Source: Pelagerythrobacter sp041912895
GTDB taxonomy: Bacteria > Pseudomonadota > Alphaproteobacteria > Sphingomonadales > Sphingomonadaceae
Assembly (NCBI RefSeq): GCF_041912895.1
Contig: NZ_JAYSGI010000005.1
Location: 124,001 to 188,000, forward strand
Direction: 5' to 3'
DNA length: 64,000 nt
Shown here: piece after piece, positions 7,600-15,767 of the stretch
How the letters are laid out: the number at the start of each line of letters is the position of its first letter
Numbering within the stretch: the stretch's first letter is position 1
Translations under genes and position numbers: made by a program
The notes under the pieces: generated by a model
What the model saw: the letters and a program-made list of their open reading frames with translations, nothing else
What the model was told of the DNA's origin: nothing
Databases searched by the model: none

Positions 7600-9009
7600 C
7601 TACGCGCTGTAGTACATGTCGAACTCGGCGGGGCAGGGGGTGGTCTCGACGCGCAGGACCTCCTCCCACTTGAGTTCGGCATAGGCGTCGATCTGGTCCT
7701 TGGTGAACACGTCGCCCTTCAGCAGGAACTCGTGGTCGGCCTCGAGCGCTTCCAGCGCCTCGCGCAGGCTGCCGCACACGGTCGGCACGTCGGCCAGTTC
7801 GGCGGGCGGCAGGTCGTAGAGGTTCTTGTCCATCGCCTCGCCCGGGTGGATCTTGTTCTGGATGCCGTCGATGCCCGCCATCAGCAGCGCGGCATAGGCG
7901 AGGTAGGGGTTGGCCATCGCGTCGGGGAAGCGGAATTCCACCCGCTTGGCCTTGTCGCCCGCACCGTAGGGAATGCGGCACGAGGCCGAGCGGTTGCGCG
8001 CCGAATAGGCGAGCAGCACCGGCGCCTCGAAGCCCGGCACCAGCCGCTTGTAGCTGTTGGTGGTCGGGTTGGTGAAGGCGTTCAGCGCCTTGGCGTGCTT
8101 GATGACCCCGCCGATGTAGTAGAGGCAGGTGTCGCTGAGGCCCGCGTAGCCGTTGCCCGCGAAAGTCGGCTTGCCGCCGTCCCAGATCGACATGTGGGTG
8201 TGCATGCCCGATCCGTTGTCGGCCTTGATCGGCTTGGGCATGAAGGTCGCCGTCTTGCCGTAGGCGTGGGCGACCTGGTGCACGACGTACTTGTAGATCT
8301 GCATCTCGTCGGCGGTCTTGACCAGCGTCGAGAAGGTCAGGCCCAGTTCGTGCTGCGCGGCGGCGACCTCGTGGTGGTGCTTGTCGCAGTTCAAACCCAT
8401 CTCGATCATCGTCGAGACCATCTCGCCGCGGATGTCGACCGCGCTGTCGACCGGGGCGACGGGAAAATAGCCGCCCTTGGCGCGCGGCCGGTGGGCGAGG
8501 TTGCCCGCTTCGTATTCGCGGCCCGAGTTGGTCGGCAGTTCGATGTCGTCGAGCGAATAGCCCGATCCGGCGTAGCCGTCCTCGAACCGCACGTCGTCGA
8601 ACATGAAGAACTCGGCTTCGGGGCCGACGTAGATCGTGTCGCCGATGCCGGTGGACTTGAGGAAGTTTTCCGCGCGCTTGGCGGTGGTGCGCGGGTCGCG
8701 CGCGTACCAGTCGCCGGTCGAGGGCTCGACGATGTCGCAGAACAGGATCATCATCGGCGTGGCGCTGAACGGATCGATGTAGGTCCGCTCGAGATCCGGC
8801 TTGAGGATCATGTCGCTCTCGTTGATGACCTTCCACCCGGCGATCGACGATCCGTCGAACATCAGGCCGTCCTCGAGCTCGTCCTCGCCCAGGATGCCGG
8901 CGGTCATCGTCAGGTGCTGCCACTTGCCCTTGGGGTCGGTGAAGCGCAGGTCGACCCACTCGATTTCCTGTTCCTCGATCTGCTTGAGGACATCTTTGGC
9001 CTTGGACAT
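7600..9009 (-). CDS. glnA: Type I glutamine synthetase
   Basis: A 469-residue GlnA, the usual length for bacterial GSI-beta dodecameric enzymes. It makes glutamine from glutamate, ammonia and ATP in the cytoplasm. Visible family features are the N-terminal beta-grasp domain, the glutamate-binding NGSGMHTHMS motif in the middle, FRFPD before the late helix region, and the NLYDLPP motif. The Tyr in that last motif, near residue 398, is the adenylylation site used by GlnE. AGGAA precedes the ATG. It lies 46 bases downstream of glnB, the classical glnBA operon, so it is expected to be controlled by nitrogen status through PII and NtrC. Confidence 0.97.
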   Translation of the reverse strand: MSKAKDVLKQIEEQEIEWVDLRFTDPKGKWQHLTMTAGILGEDELEDGLMFDGSSIAGWKVINESDMILKPDLERTYIDPFSATPMMILFCDIVEPSTGDWYARDPRTTAKRAENFLKSTGIGDTIYVGPEAEFFMFDDVRFEDGYAGSGYSLDDIELPTNSGREYEAGNLAHRPRAKGGYFPVAPVDSAVDIRGEMVSTMIEMGLNCDKHHHEVAAAQHELGLTFSTLVKTADEMQIYKYVVHQVAHAYGKTATFMPKPIKADNGSGMHTHMSIWDGGKPTFAGNGYAGLSDTCLYYIGGVIKHAKALNAFTNPTTNSYKRLVPGFEAPVLLAYSARNRSASCRIPYGAGDKAKRVEFRFPDAMANPYLAYAALLMAGIDGIQNKIHPGEAMDKNLYDLPPAELADVPTVCGSLREALEALEADHEFLLKGDVFTKDQIDAYAELKWEEVLRVETTPCPAEFDMYYSA

Positions 9010-9055
9010 GTGGTTTCCTCTTGGTTGCCCTTATGGGGCGTTGAAATCGTACAAT

Positions 9056-9394
9056 TCAGATGGCGTCGTCGTCGCGCTCGCCGGTGCGGATGCGCAGCGC
9101 GGAATCGATGGTGGAGACGAAGATCTTGCCGTCGCCGATGCGGCCCGTCTGCGCGGCGGCGGCGATCGCTTCGACCACGCGTTCCGCGATCTGGTCGCCG
9201 ACGACGACCTCCAGCTTCACCTTGGGCAGGAAATCGACCACGTATTCGGCGCCGCGGTAGAGCTCGGTATGGCCCTTCTGGCGGCCGAAGCCCTTCGCTT
9301 CGGTCACGGTGATCCCCGAAACGCCGACTTCGTGCAGCGCCTCCTTCACCTCGTCGAGCTTGAAGGGTTTGATGATCGCTTCGATCTTTTTCAT
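9056..9394 (-). CDS. glnB: Nitrogen regulatory protein P-II
   Basis: A 112-residue PII signalling protein, the standard length. It begins MKKIEAIIKPFKLDEVKEAL; a longer reading would add 54 unlikely residues, so I placed the start at this Met, with AAAGG upstream. The T-loop is intact: KGFGRQKGHTELYRGAEY ends in Tyr51, the residue uridylylated by GlnD. The C-terminal signature GDGKIFV is also present. PII trimers sense 2-oxoglutarate and ATP/ADP and control GlnE/NtrB. Being directly upstream of glnA identifies it as GlnB rather than the AmtB-linked GlnK. Confidence 0.96.
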   Translation of the reverse strand: MKKIEAIIKPFKLDEVKEALHEVGVSGITVTEAKGFGRQKGHTELYRGAEYVVDFLPKVKLEVVVGDQIAERVVEAIAAAAQTGRIGDGKIFVSTIDSALRIRTGERDDDAI

Positions 9395-9481
9395 GCAGCC
9401 TTTCGATCCCCGCGCAATATATCGGCCGAGCGAAGGCTCCCACCCCCGCGCGCCCGACTCATCGCTTACGCATGCGGGTAA

Positions 9482-9497
9482 ATCAAGAACCGTGCCA
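9482..9497 (-). promoter_or_regulatory. Possible sigma-54 promoter of glnBA
   Basis: On the minus strand the sequence reads TGGCACG-GTTC-TTGA. This matches the sigma-54 consensus TGGCACG-N4-TTGC at every position except the last base of the -12 GC pair. The spacing is exact and it lies 88 bases before the glnB start. Nitrogen-controlled sigma-54 promoters in front of glnB/glnA are well known. The GA at -12 weakens the call. Confidence 0.45.
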
Positions 9498-9547
9498 AAG
9501 GCGGGGCAGGGCGAGGCAGGCGCGAAGCGAGGCTCCGGCAGGCGATA

Positions 9548-9590
9548 TCTGCCCAATCGGAATCCAGCGACTGCCTATTTATTGGGCAGA
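9548..9590 (-). repeat. 10-bp perfect inverted repeat at the argC 3' end
   Basis: TCTGCCCAAT (9548-9557) and ATTGGGCAGA (9581-9590) are perfect reverse complements separated by 23 bases. The right arm covers the argC stop codon. It could be a transcription-termination or mRNA-stability hairpin between argC and glnB. No T tract follows, so an intrinsic terminator is not certain. Confidence 0.45.
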
Positions 9591-10517
9591 GAGGCGCAGT
9601 CCCGCGGTTTCGTCCAGCCCGCACATCAGGTTCAGCGATTGCACCGCAGCGCCGCTCGCGCCCTTGCCGAGATTGTCGAGCAGCGCGACGAGGCGGGCGT
9701 TCCAGCCGCCATCGTTGCCGAAGACGTGCAGCACCATGCCATCGCCTGCCGCGCCGTCACGGCGGAGGAGCAGTTCGCCCGGCGTATCGCCGTCCGCCAC
9801 GGTGACGACGGGCGAGCCGGCGTAGAAGCTCGTCAGCGCGTCCCGCAGCGCATCGGCGGTCGGCTCGGTGCGCATCGCGCCCAGATGCAGCGGAACCTCG
9901 ACCGTCATGCCGCGATAGGCGGGGACGACAGCGGGCGCGAAGATCACGCCGTGGGTCAAGCCCGCATGCAGCTTCATCTCCGGCTGGTGCTTGTGCGAAA
10001 GATCGAAGCCGTAGCCGCGCCAGGCGATGCCGCCATCGTGCTCGAACCGGTCGATCAATGCGTTGCCGCCGCCCGAATAGCCGCTGACGGCGTTGACGGT
10101 GAACGGCCAGTCGGCGGGCAACAGCCCGGCGCGCACCAGCGGCGCGACGAGCGCGAGGAAGCCGGTGGGATAGCAGCCGGGATTGCTGATCCGTGTGGCG
10201 TTCGCGACCGCGTCACGGCTGACGAGCTCGGGAAAGCCGTAGGTCCAGCCCTCCGCCGTGCGATGCGCGCTCGAAGCGTCGATCACGCGCGTGCAGCCGG
10301 CCGCGTCGATCATCGCCACCGCTTCGCGCGCCGCATCGTCGGGCAGGCACAGGATCGCGACGTCGGCATCGTTGAGCGCCGCGCGCCGCGCACCGGCATC
10401 CTTGCGCTGCGCCTCTTCCAGCACCAGCAGCTCGAATTCGGGGCGATCCTGCAGGCGGCTGACGATCTCGAGCCCGGTCGTGCCCGCCGCCCCATCGATG
10501 AAGACGCGGGTGGTCAC
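9579..10517 (-). CDS. argC: N-acetyl-gamma-glutamyl-phosphate reductase
   Basis: A 312-residue ArgC of the short type-2 class. It reduces N-acetylglutamyl phosphate to the semialdehyde with NADPH, the third step of arginine biosynthesis. The nucleotide-binding motif GAAGTTG lies at residues 9-15, and the catalytic cysteine is Cys115 in ISNPGCYPTG. Further conserved motifs are SGYSGGGNALID and HKHQPEM. I chose the GTG start because it overlaps the stop of the upstream gene as GTGA and puts the Rossmann motif at the usual distance. No other arg genes are in the window. Confidence 0.95.
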   Translation of the reverse strand: MTTRVFIDGAAGTTGLEIVSRLQDRPEFELLVLEEAQRKDAGARRAALNDADVAILCLPDDAAREAVAMIDAAGCTRVIDASSAHRTAEGWTYGFPELVSRDAVANATRISNPGCYPTGFLALVAPLVRAGLLPADWPFTVNAVSGYSGGGNALIDRFEHDGGIAWRGYGFDLSHKHQPEMKLHAGLTHGVIFAPAVVPAYRGMTVEVPLHLGAMRTEPTADALRDALTSFYAGSPVVTVADGDTPGELLLRRDGAAGDGMVLHVFGNDGGWNARLVALLDNLGKGASGAAVQSLNLMCGLDETAGLRLSAQ

Positions 10518-10855
10518 GGGATCAGCAGTGCGGTGCGCAAGTAGCCGCTGGGCCCTTCCGGCCCGCAGCTCGCCCAGCACCAGTCGCCGGCATAGTCGAG
10601 CGCCTCGACCGGGGTTCCGGCCGCGAGGTCGATCACCGAGCCGGCGTCGTCGCGCGGGATCTGATGAAGCGTCGCGCCGGCCAGCCCGATGGTGCGCGGC
10701 TGGGGCACGACGTAGTGCGCGGCGAGATAGCGGCCCGCGAGCGCGATATGCGCCAGATCGCCGCGCAGCGGCAGCGTGCCGGGCGCCACGCGCGCGACGG
10801 GGCCCGTGAGGCCGATCGGCCCTTCGGGCAGATGGTACTGAACTTGCGCCGTCAC
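10514..10855 (-). CDS. SH3-like domain protein of unknown function
   Basis: A 113-residue cytoplasmic-looking protein without a signal peptide. The first half (HLPEGPIGLTGPVARVAPGT, then a GRYLAAHYVVPQP segment) is a conserved region I cannot name. The last 40 residues (ending WCWASCGPEGPSGYLRTALL) resemble a bacterial SH3 domain. It overlaps argC by 4 bases and is probably translated with it. Bacterial SH3-like domains often bind peptides or cell-wall fragments, but with no export signal I infer no role. Confidence 0.72.
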   Translation of the reverse strand: MTAQVQYHLPEGPIGLTGPVARVAPGTLPLRGDLAHIALAGRYLAAHYVVPQPRTIGLAGATLHQIPRDDAGSVIDLAAGTPVEALDYAGDWCWASCGPEGPSGYLRTALLIP

Positions 10856-10937
10856 GTTTATCTCGAAAACCTCGGTCTCTGGCTGGCGCGCCGCTTACCG
10901 CGCGCGGGCGCGGCGGGCAAGCGGGCCGCGCGGCTCG

Positions 10938-12326
10938 TCACCGGTTGCCGTAGCGTTCGCGCAACATGTGCCACGCCGCGCGCAGGCCATAGGCCTCGCC
11001 GCCCTTGGGCCGGCCGGGCTTGGGGAAAGGGCGCCAGGCGAACGTGTCGAAGTGCGCCCAGTCGATGCCTTCACCGACGAACTTGTCGAGGAACAGCCCG
11101 GCGACGCTGGCGCCCGCGAAGGCGTTGGCATGCGCGTTGCCGGTGTCGGCGATGTCGGACTTGAGCCATTCGACGTAAGCTTCTGGCAGGGGCAGGCGCC
11201 ACGGCTCGTCGGCATGCGCCTTGCCCGCCGCGATCAGCGCGGCGGCGGTTTCGTCGCGCCGGGTCATCAGCGCCGGGTATTCGGGGCCGAGCGCGACGCG
11301 CGCCGCGCCGGTCAGCGTGGCGAAATCGATCACGAGGTCGGGCTTCTGCTCGCTCGCCAGCGCCAGCGCGTCGCCGAGGATCAGCCGCCCTTCGGCGTCG
11401 GTGTTGCCGATCTCCACCGTCAACCCCTTGCGGCTGCGCAGAACGTCGCCGGGACGGAAGGAATCGCCCGAGATCGCGTTCTCCACCGCGGGCACGATCA
11501 GGTGCAGCCGCACCGGCAGTCCCGCGCCCATGACCAGGCCGGCCAGCGCGATCGCGTGCGCTGCACCGCCCATGTCCTTCTTCATCAGGAGCATGCCGGC
11601 GGAACTCTTCACGTCGAGCCCGCCCGAATCGAAGCACACGCCCTTGCCGACCAGCGCGAGCACGGGATCGCCTTCCTTGCCCCAGGTCAGATGCATCAGG
11701 CGCGGCGCGTGCTGGCGCGCGGCGGCGCGGCCGACCGCGTGGACCATCGGGAAGCCCTGCTCCAACGCATCGCCACGGACGGTCGAAAGTTGCGCGCCGT
11801 GCGCCTTGGCCAGCGTCTCGAACTCGGCCTCGATCGCGGCGGGGCCCATGTCCTCGGCAGGGGTGTTGACCAGATCGCGCACCAGCGCGACGGCGCGTGC
11901 CTCCGCCAGCGCGGGCTCGATCGCCTTGACCGATTTCGTCAGCAAAACCCGCGGGCCGGTGAGCTCGTCGTCCTTGCGGTAGCGATCGAAGCGGTATTGC
12001 GCGAGCAGCCAGCCGTGCAGCGCCGCGCCCGGCTCACCCTCGGCCAGCCGATAGGTTCCCTCGGGCAATGCCTCGGCCAGCCGGGCCAGGCACCAGCTCG
12101 ACAGGTTCGCCGGATCGGCCACGCCGCCCGCCGCGAACCAGCCATCGCCGTCCGGCACGATCGCGACCTGTTGCGGCGCGCCTTCGAATTTCTGCGCCGC
12201 CAATGCGGCCCGCTGGCCGGCGGACCGCGCCTTGGACCAGTCGGCGAACCGGTCCTTGGTCACGAGATGGATGGGAACCGCGTCCTGTCCGCGATCGTCT
12301 TGGATGATGTTCGTATCGGGTATCAT
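10938..12326 (-). CDS. M17 leucyl aminopeptidase family protein
   Basis: A 462-residue M17 zinc aminopeptidase. It removes N-terminal residues from peptides and usually works as a cytoplasmic hexamer. The catalytic half has the metal/active-site motifs VGKGVCFDSGGLDVKSS and KKDMGGAA, and the family signature NTDAEGRLIL. The N-terminal third is divergent, as in the PepB-like subgroup common in alphaproteobacteria. The chosen ATG begins MIPDTNIIQDD; a longer reading would overlap the divergent lipoprotein gene and add a Ser/Ala-rich extension. The 37-base gap to the divergent gene must hold the promoter elements of both. Confidence 0.92.
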   Translation of the reverse strand: MIPDTNIIQDDRGQDAVPIHLVTKDRFADWSKARSAGQRAALAAQKFEGAPQQVAIVPDGDGWFAAGGVADPANLSSWCLARLAEALPEGTYRLAEGEPGAALHGWLLAQYRFDRYRKDDELTGPRVLLTKSVKAIEPALAEARAVALVRDLVNTPAEDMGPAAIEAEFETLAKAHGAQLSTVRGDALEQGFPMVHAVGRAAARQHAPRLMHLTWGKEGDPVLALVGKGVCFDSGGLDVKSSAGMLLMKKDMGGAAHAIALAGLVMGAGLPVRLHLIVPAVENAISGDSFRPGDVLRSRKGLTVEIGNTDAEGRLILGDALALASEQKPDLVIDFATLTGAARVALGPEYPALMTRRDETAAALIAAGKAHADEPWRLPLPEAYVEWLKSDIADTGNAHANAFAGASVAGLFLDKFVGEGIDWAHFDTFAWRPFPKPGRPKGGEAYGLRAAWHMLRERYGNR

Positions 12327-12363
12327 GCCCGGCCCGATAGCGCCTTTTGCGGGAGAAAATCCA

Positions 12364-13185
12364 ATGCCGTTTCGCACATTCGCCGCCATCGCCCCGCTCG
12401 CGCTCGGCCTCGCGGCCTGTTCGTCCGCCGACGAAGTGAGCGGCGAACCGGCCGTGCAGGAAACCGATGCGGCCGGCAGCACCGCGACCGCGCAGGCCGC
12501 GGCGGGCAAGGCGAAGGCGGTGGAGGAGGAGACCGACCTCTACAGCTTCGCTTACGCTTACCCGGCAGCGGTCGGCGCATTGCCTGAACTGGCAGCGCAG
12601 TTCGACAAGGATGTCGAGGATTCCAAGGCGAAGCTGATCGCCGAGTCGGAAGATGACAAAGCGAGCGCGGCGGAGAACGATTATCCTTACCGTCCGCACA
12701 GCTTCGAGCGCGAATGGAAGGTGGTCGCCAACCTGCCGCAATATCTGAGCCTGACCGGCGATTTCTCCACCTACACCGGCGGCGCGCACGGAATGTATGG
12801 CCGCGAATCGCTGATCTGGGACAAGCAGGCTGACGCAGGTGTGGCCGGGATCGAGATGTTCCGCTCCGCCGCCGCGCTCGACAGTGCGCTGGGCGACAAG
12901 CTGTGCGACGCGCTCAACGCCGAGCGCGGGAAACGCCGGGGCGAACCGGTGACGCCTGCCACCGACGACCCGACCGGTTTCGAGAGCTGCCAGCCGGTGG
13001 AGAACGCGACCGTGATCGTGGGTTCGTCCAACGGCCAGGCGTTCGACCGGATCGGCATCTGGTACGGCCCTTATGTCGCCGGGCCTTATGCGGAAGGCAG
13101 CTTCGAGCTGAATTTCCCGGTCGATGCCGCGATCGTCGAGGCGGTGAAGCCCGAATACCGCGAGGCTTTCGCCGCGCGCCGCTGA
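12364..13185 (+). CDS. RsiV-like (DUF4163/DUF3298) lipoprotein
   Basis: A 273-residue lipoprotein. The signal peptide ends in the lipobox LAAC, with Cys19 as the lipidation site, followed by about 35 Ala/Glu-rich residues. The body has the DUF3298/RsiV signature YTGGAHGMYG and, near the end, IGIWYGPYVAGPYAEGSFEL. In Bacillus RsiV this fold binds lysozyme, but most Gram-negative members are of unknown role. GGGAGA lies 7 bases before the ATG. It is divergent from the aminopeptidase gene. Surface or periplasmic location is firm; function is not. Confidence 0.85.
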   Translation: MPFRTFAAIAPLALGLAACSSADEVSGEPAVQETDAAGSTATAQAAAGKAKAVEEETDLYSFAYAYPAAVGALPELAAQFDKDVEDSKAKLIAESEDDKASAAENDYPYRPHSFEREWKVVANLPQYLSLTGDFSTYTGGAHGMYGRESLIWDKQADAGVAGIEMFRSAAALDSALGDKLCDALNAERGKRRGEPVTPATDDPTGFESCQPVENATVIVGSSNGQAFDRIGIWYGPYVAGPYAEGSFELNFPVDAAIVEAVKPEYREAFAARR

Positions 13186-13225
13186 CGGCTCGCAATTTGC
13201 CGCAGCCGTCGTTATATCGCGCGGC

Positions 13226-14050
13226 ATGACCGAATATCAGACGATCGACAGCCGCGACACGGCGGTGCGCGACGGCTCTATCAAGCTGCACGACGCGGCG
13301 GGGTTCGACGGCATGCGCCGCGCGGGCCGCCTCGCCGCCAGCATCCTCGACGCCATCGTGCCGCTGATGCAGCCCGGCATCTCGACCGCGGAGATCGACG
13401 ACAAGGTGCGCGAACTCACGCTGGCGGGCGGCGCGGTACCGGCGACGATGGGCTATCGCGGCTACGCGCATTCGTGCTGCATCTCGATCAACCATGTCGT
13501 GTGCCACGGCATCCCGAGCGAGAAGACGCTGAAGGACGGCGACATCGTCAACGTCGACGTGACGCCGCTGCTCGACGGCTGGCATGGCGACACCAGCCGC
13601 ATGTACCTGATCGGCGACGTGGCGCTGAAGGCGAAGCGGCTGGTTGAGGTGACCCACGAGTGCCTGATGATCGGGATCGAAAAGGCGCAGCCGGGCGCGC
13701 GGCTGGGCGATATCGGCTCCGCGATCGAGGCGCATGCGCGCCAGCACCGTTATGGCGTGGTGCGCGAATTCTGCGGCCACGGGCTCGGCCGCCTGTTCCA
13801 CGACGCGCCCGAGGTGGTCCACGCCGCGAGGGCCGGAACTGGCCCGGAACTGCGCCCCGGCATGTTCTTCACCATCGAGCCGATGATCAACCTCGGCAAG
13901 CCATGGGTGAAGCTGCTCAAGGACGGCTGGACCGCGGTGACGCGCGACAAGAGCCTGTCGGCACAGTTCGAACACTCGATCGGCATCACCGAAACCGGGA
14001 ACGAGATCTTCACGCTGAGCGAGAAGGGCCTCCACAAGCCGCCTTACTGA
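13226..14050 (+). CDS. map: Type I methionine aminopeptidase
   Basis: A 274-residue MetAP that removes the initiator methionine from nascent proteins. All five dinuclear metal ligands are visible: Asp111 (VNVDVT), Asp122 (HGDTSR), His185 (CGHGLG), Glu218 (TIEPM) and Glu249 (QFEHS). The substrate-binding His94 in CHGIP is also present. The length matches the proteobacterial type Ia enzyme plus about 15 N-terminal residues. It ends at a repeat element, and the minus-strand ccmBA genes converge on it. Confidence 0.96.
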   Translation: MTEYQTIDSRDTAVRDGSIKLHDAAGFDGMRRAGRLAASILDAIVPLMQPGISTAEIDDKVRELTLAGGAVPATMGYRGYAHSCCISINHVVCHGIPSEKTLKDGDIVNVDVTPLLDGWHGDTSRMYLIGDVALKAKRLVEVTHECLMIGIEKAQPGARLGDIGSAIEAHARQHRYGVVREFCGHGLGRLFHDAPEVVHAARAGTGPELRPGMFFTIEPMINLGKPWVKLLKDGWTAVTRDKSLSAQFEHSIGITETGNEIFTLSEKGLHKPPY

Positions 14051-14053
14051 TCC

Positions 14054-14197
14054 TCCTCCGACGGGGGAGGGGGACCGCGACGCCGCAGGCGTCGGGGTGG
14101 AGGGGCACGCGCTCCTGTTCGGGACGGCTAATGTTCGGAGTGCGGCAGGTGCCCCTCCACCATGCTGCGCATGGTCCCCCTTCCCGTGCCGGGGAGG
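14054..14197. repeat. 144-bp imperfect palindromic intergenic element
   Basis: Two arms of about 50 bases are imperfect reverse complements. The outer part pairs TCCTCC (14054-14059) with GGAGGA (to 14197). The middle part pairs AGGGGGACC with GGTCCCCCTT, and the inner part pairs GGTGGAGGGGCAC with GTGCCCCTCCACC. Each arm holds its own small perfect hairpin: CGACGCC-GCA-GGCGTCG on the left and CCATGC-TGC-GCATGG on the right. The design resembles a REP/MITE-type dispersed element. It lies between two converging genes and may act as a terminator for both. Confidence 0.65.
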
Positions 14198-14199
14198 AT

Positions 14200-14853
14200 T
14201 TATCCCTCCCGCGCGGCTCGCAATGCCGCTCCGGCCGCGAATGGCGTCATCGCGACCAGCGTCAGGCTGATCGCCGCCGTAAAAGCGAGGCCGCTGGCGT
14301 CGGGACGGGCGAGGGTGCCCGCGCCGAAGATCAGGATCGGCACCGAAAGCGGGATCAGCAGCAGCCCGGCCAGTGCCGCGCCCGTGCGGAGGCTGGCGGT
14401 CAGCGCGGCAATGAGCAGGCCGATCGCGGCGAGGCCGGGGGTGCCTGCGAGCAGGCCGAGCAGCACCGTGCGCAGCGTTTCTCCGCTCAGCCCGAGCAGC
14501 GCGGCGGCGGGCAGGGTGGCGAGCAGCAGCAGCGGGGCGAAGGCCAGCCAGTGCGCGAGCAGCCGCACCGCCATCGCCAGTTCCTCCGACACGCCGCGCA
14601 GGGCGAGCTGGTCGAACGTGCCCTGCTCCAGATCGGGCGCGACCAGCCGGTCGAGCGGGAGGATCGCGGCGAGCAGCGCGGCGATCCAGATCACCCCGCC
14701 GCCGGTCTTCGCCAGCAGCGGTGCGTCGGGCCCGACCGCGAACGGGTAGAGCATCGCCACCGCGAGGAAGAACAGCAGCGGCAGCATCGCGCCACCGCGT
14801 CGCCCTCCCGGCAACAGCAGCGCGAGATCGCGCGCGAGCAAGCGGGCGATCAC
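14200..14853 (-). CDS. ccmB: Haem exporter permease CcmB
   Basis: A 217-residue inner-membrane protein with about six hydrophobic helices, the standard CcmB length. It is the permease of the CcmABCD system that handles haem for c-type cytochrome maturation. It starts IARLLARDLALLL after a GTG, includes the family stretch LDRLVAPDLEQGTFDQLAL between helices 1 and 2, and has the late SVPILIFG motif. The GTG overlaps the ccmA stop as GTGA. ccmC-H are not in the window, so the rest of the pathway must be elsewhere. Confidence 0.93.
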   Translation of the reverse strand: MIARLLARDLALLLPGGRRGGAMLPLLFFLAVAMLYPFAVGPDAPLLAKTGGGVIWIAALLAAILPLDRLVAPDLEQGTFDQLALRGVSEELAMAVRLLAHWLAFAPLLLLATLPAAALLGLSGETLRTVLLGLLAGTPGLAAIGLLIAALTASLRTGAALAGLLLIPLSVPILIFGAGTLARPDASGLAFTAAISLTLVAMTPFAAGAALRAAREG

Positions 14854-15428
14854 GCGGCGAACCCGGCCAGATCGAGCCGCACGGCATCGCCGAGCGCGAT
14901 CGGCTGGTGCGAGGCGACGACACACAGCCCGCCACCCGCGCGTTGCTCGGCGATCAGCGCCTCGACCAATTCGACACCTGCGATGTCGAGCCCGTTGAGC
15001 GGTTCGTCGAGCAGCCACACCGGCGCGCCTTGCGCCAGCAGGCGGGCGAGCGCGGCGCGCCTGGTCTGCCCGGTCGAAAGATAGCGCACCGGTACGTCGA
15101 GAAGACCGGCGAGGCCGAGGCGATCGGCGTGGTCCGCCACCCGTGCGCCATCGAGCCCGGCCCAGAACGCCAGCGCGTGGCCCAGCGGCAATTGCGGATC
15201 GAGCGCGTGACGTTCGTCCAGCAGCGCGATCGCGCCGCCGCGCTCGACTGATCCGGCGAAGGGCCGCAGCAGCCCGGCGAAAATGCGGATCAGGCTCGTC
15301 TTGCCGATCCCGTTCGCGCCGGCGACGTGGCACGCCGCGCCCGGCGCGAGCGACAGCGAGACGCCGCGGAACAGCACCCGGTCGCCGCGCCGGCAGGCAA
15401 GGTCGGTCGCGGCGAGGTACGCTTGCAT
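14850..15428 (-). CDS. ccmA: Haem exporter ATP-binding protein CcmA
   Basis: A 192-residue ABC ATPase, slightly shorter than usual. The Walker A motif is GANGIGKTS (residues 37-45), with the Asn-Gly-Ile form typical of CcmA. The ABC signature is LSTGQ, Walker B is VWLLDEPLNGLD, and the switch His is in VASHQP. With CcmB it powers release of haem-loaded CcmE in cytochrome c maturation. It is the first gene of a two-gene unit that reads towards map. Confidence 0.94.
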   Translation of the reverse strand: MQAYLAATDLACRRGDRVLFRGVSLSLAPGAACHVAGANGIGKTSLIRIFAGLLRPFAGSVERGGAIALLDERHALDPQLPLGHALAFWAGLDGARVADHADRLGLAGLLDVPVRYLSTGQTRRAALARLLAQGAPVWLLDEPLNGLDIAGVELVEALIAEQRAGGGLCVVASHQPIALGDAVRLDLAGFAA

Positions 15429-15476
15429 GGGGCGGCGGGTTAGGCGAAAGCCATCCGCCTAACAAGGAGACACAAG

Positions 15477-15767
15477 ATGGCCGTGAGCCGCCTCACCGAT
15501 GCCGAACGCGACGAAATGCTGCGCGCGCATCCCGAATGGTCGCTGATCCGCGAGGGCGAGGCGATCGCGCGGACGTTCGAATTCGCCGATTTCAACGCGG
15601 CCTTCGGCTTCATGACGCGCGTCGCGCTGCTGGCCGACAAGGCCGACCATCATCCCGAATGGTCGAACGTCTATAACCGGGTCGAGATCGCGCTGACCAC
15701 GCACGACGCAGGCGGGCTGTCGCGGCGCGATGCGGAGATGGCGAAAGCGATCGACGCGCTGAGCTGA
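15477..15767 (+). CDS. phhB: 4a-hydroxytetrahydrobiopterin dehydratase
   Basis: A 96-residue pterin-4a-carbinolamine dehydratase. It recycles the oxidised pterin cofactor of phenylalanine hydroxylase. The active-site motif DHHPEW (His58, His59, Pro60) and the second conserved His76 in TTHDAGGLS are intact. AAGGAG lies 7 bases before the ATG. No phenylalanine hydroxylase gene is close; a stand-alone copy is common in alphaproteobacteria. The stop codon abuts the stop of the convergent SDR gene. Confidence 0.94.
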   Translation: MAVSRLTDAERDEMLRAHPEWSLIREGEAIARTFEFADFNAAFGFMTRVALLADKADHHPEWSNVYNRVEIALTTHDAGGLSRRDAEMAKAIDALS

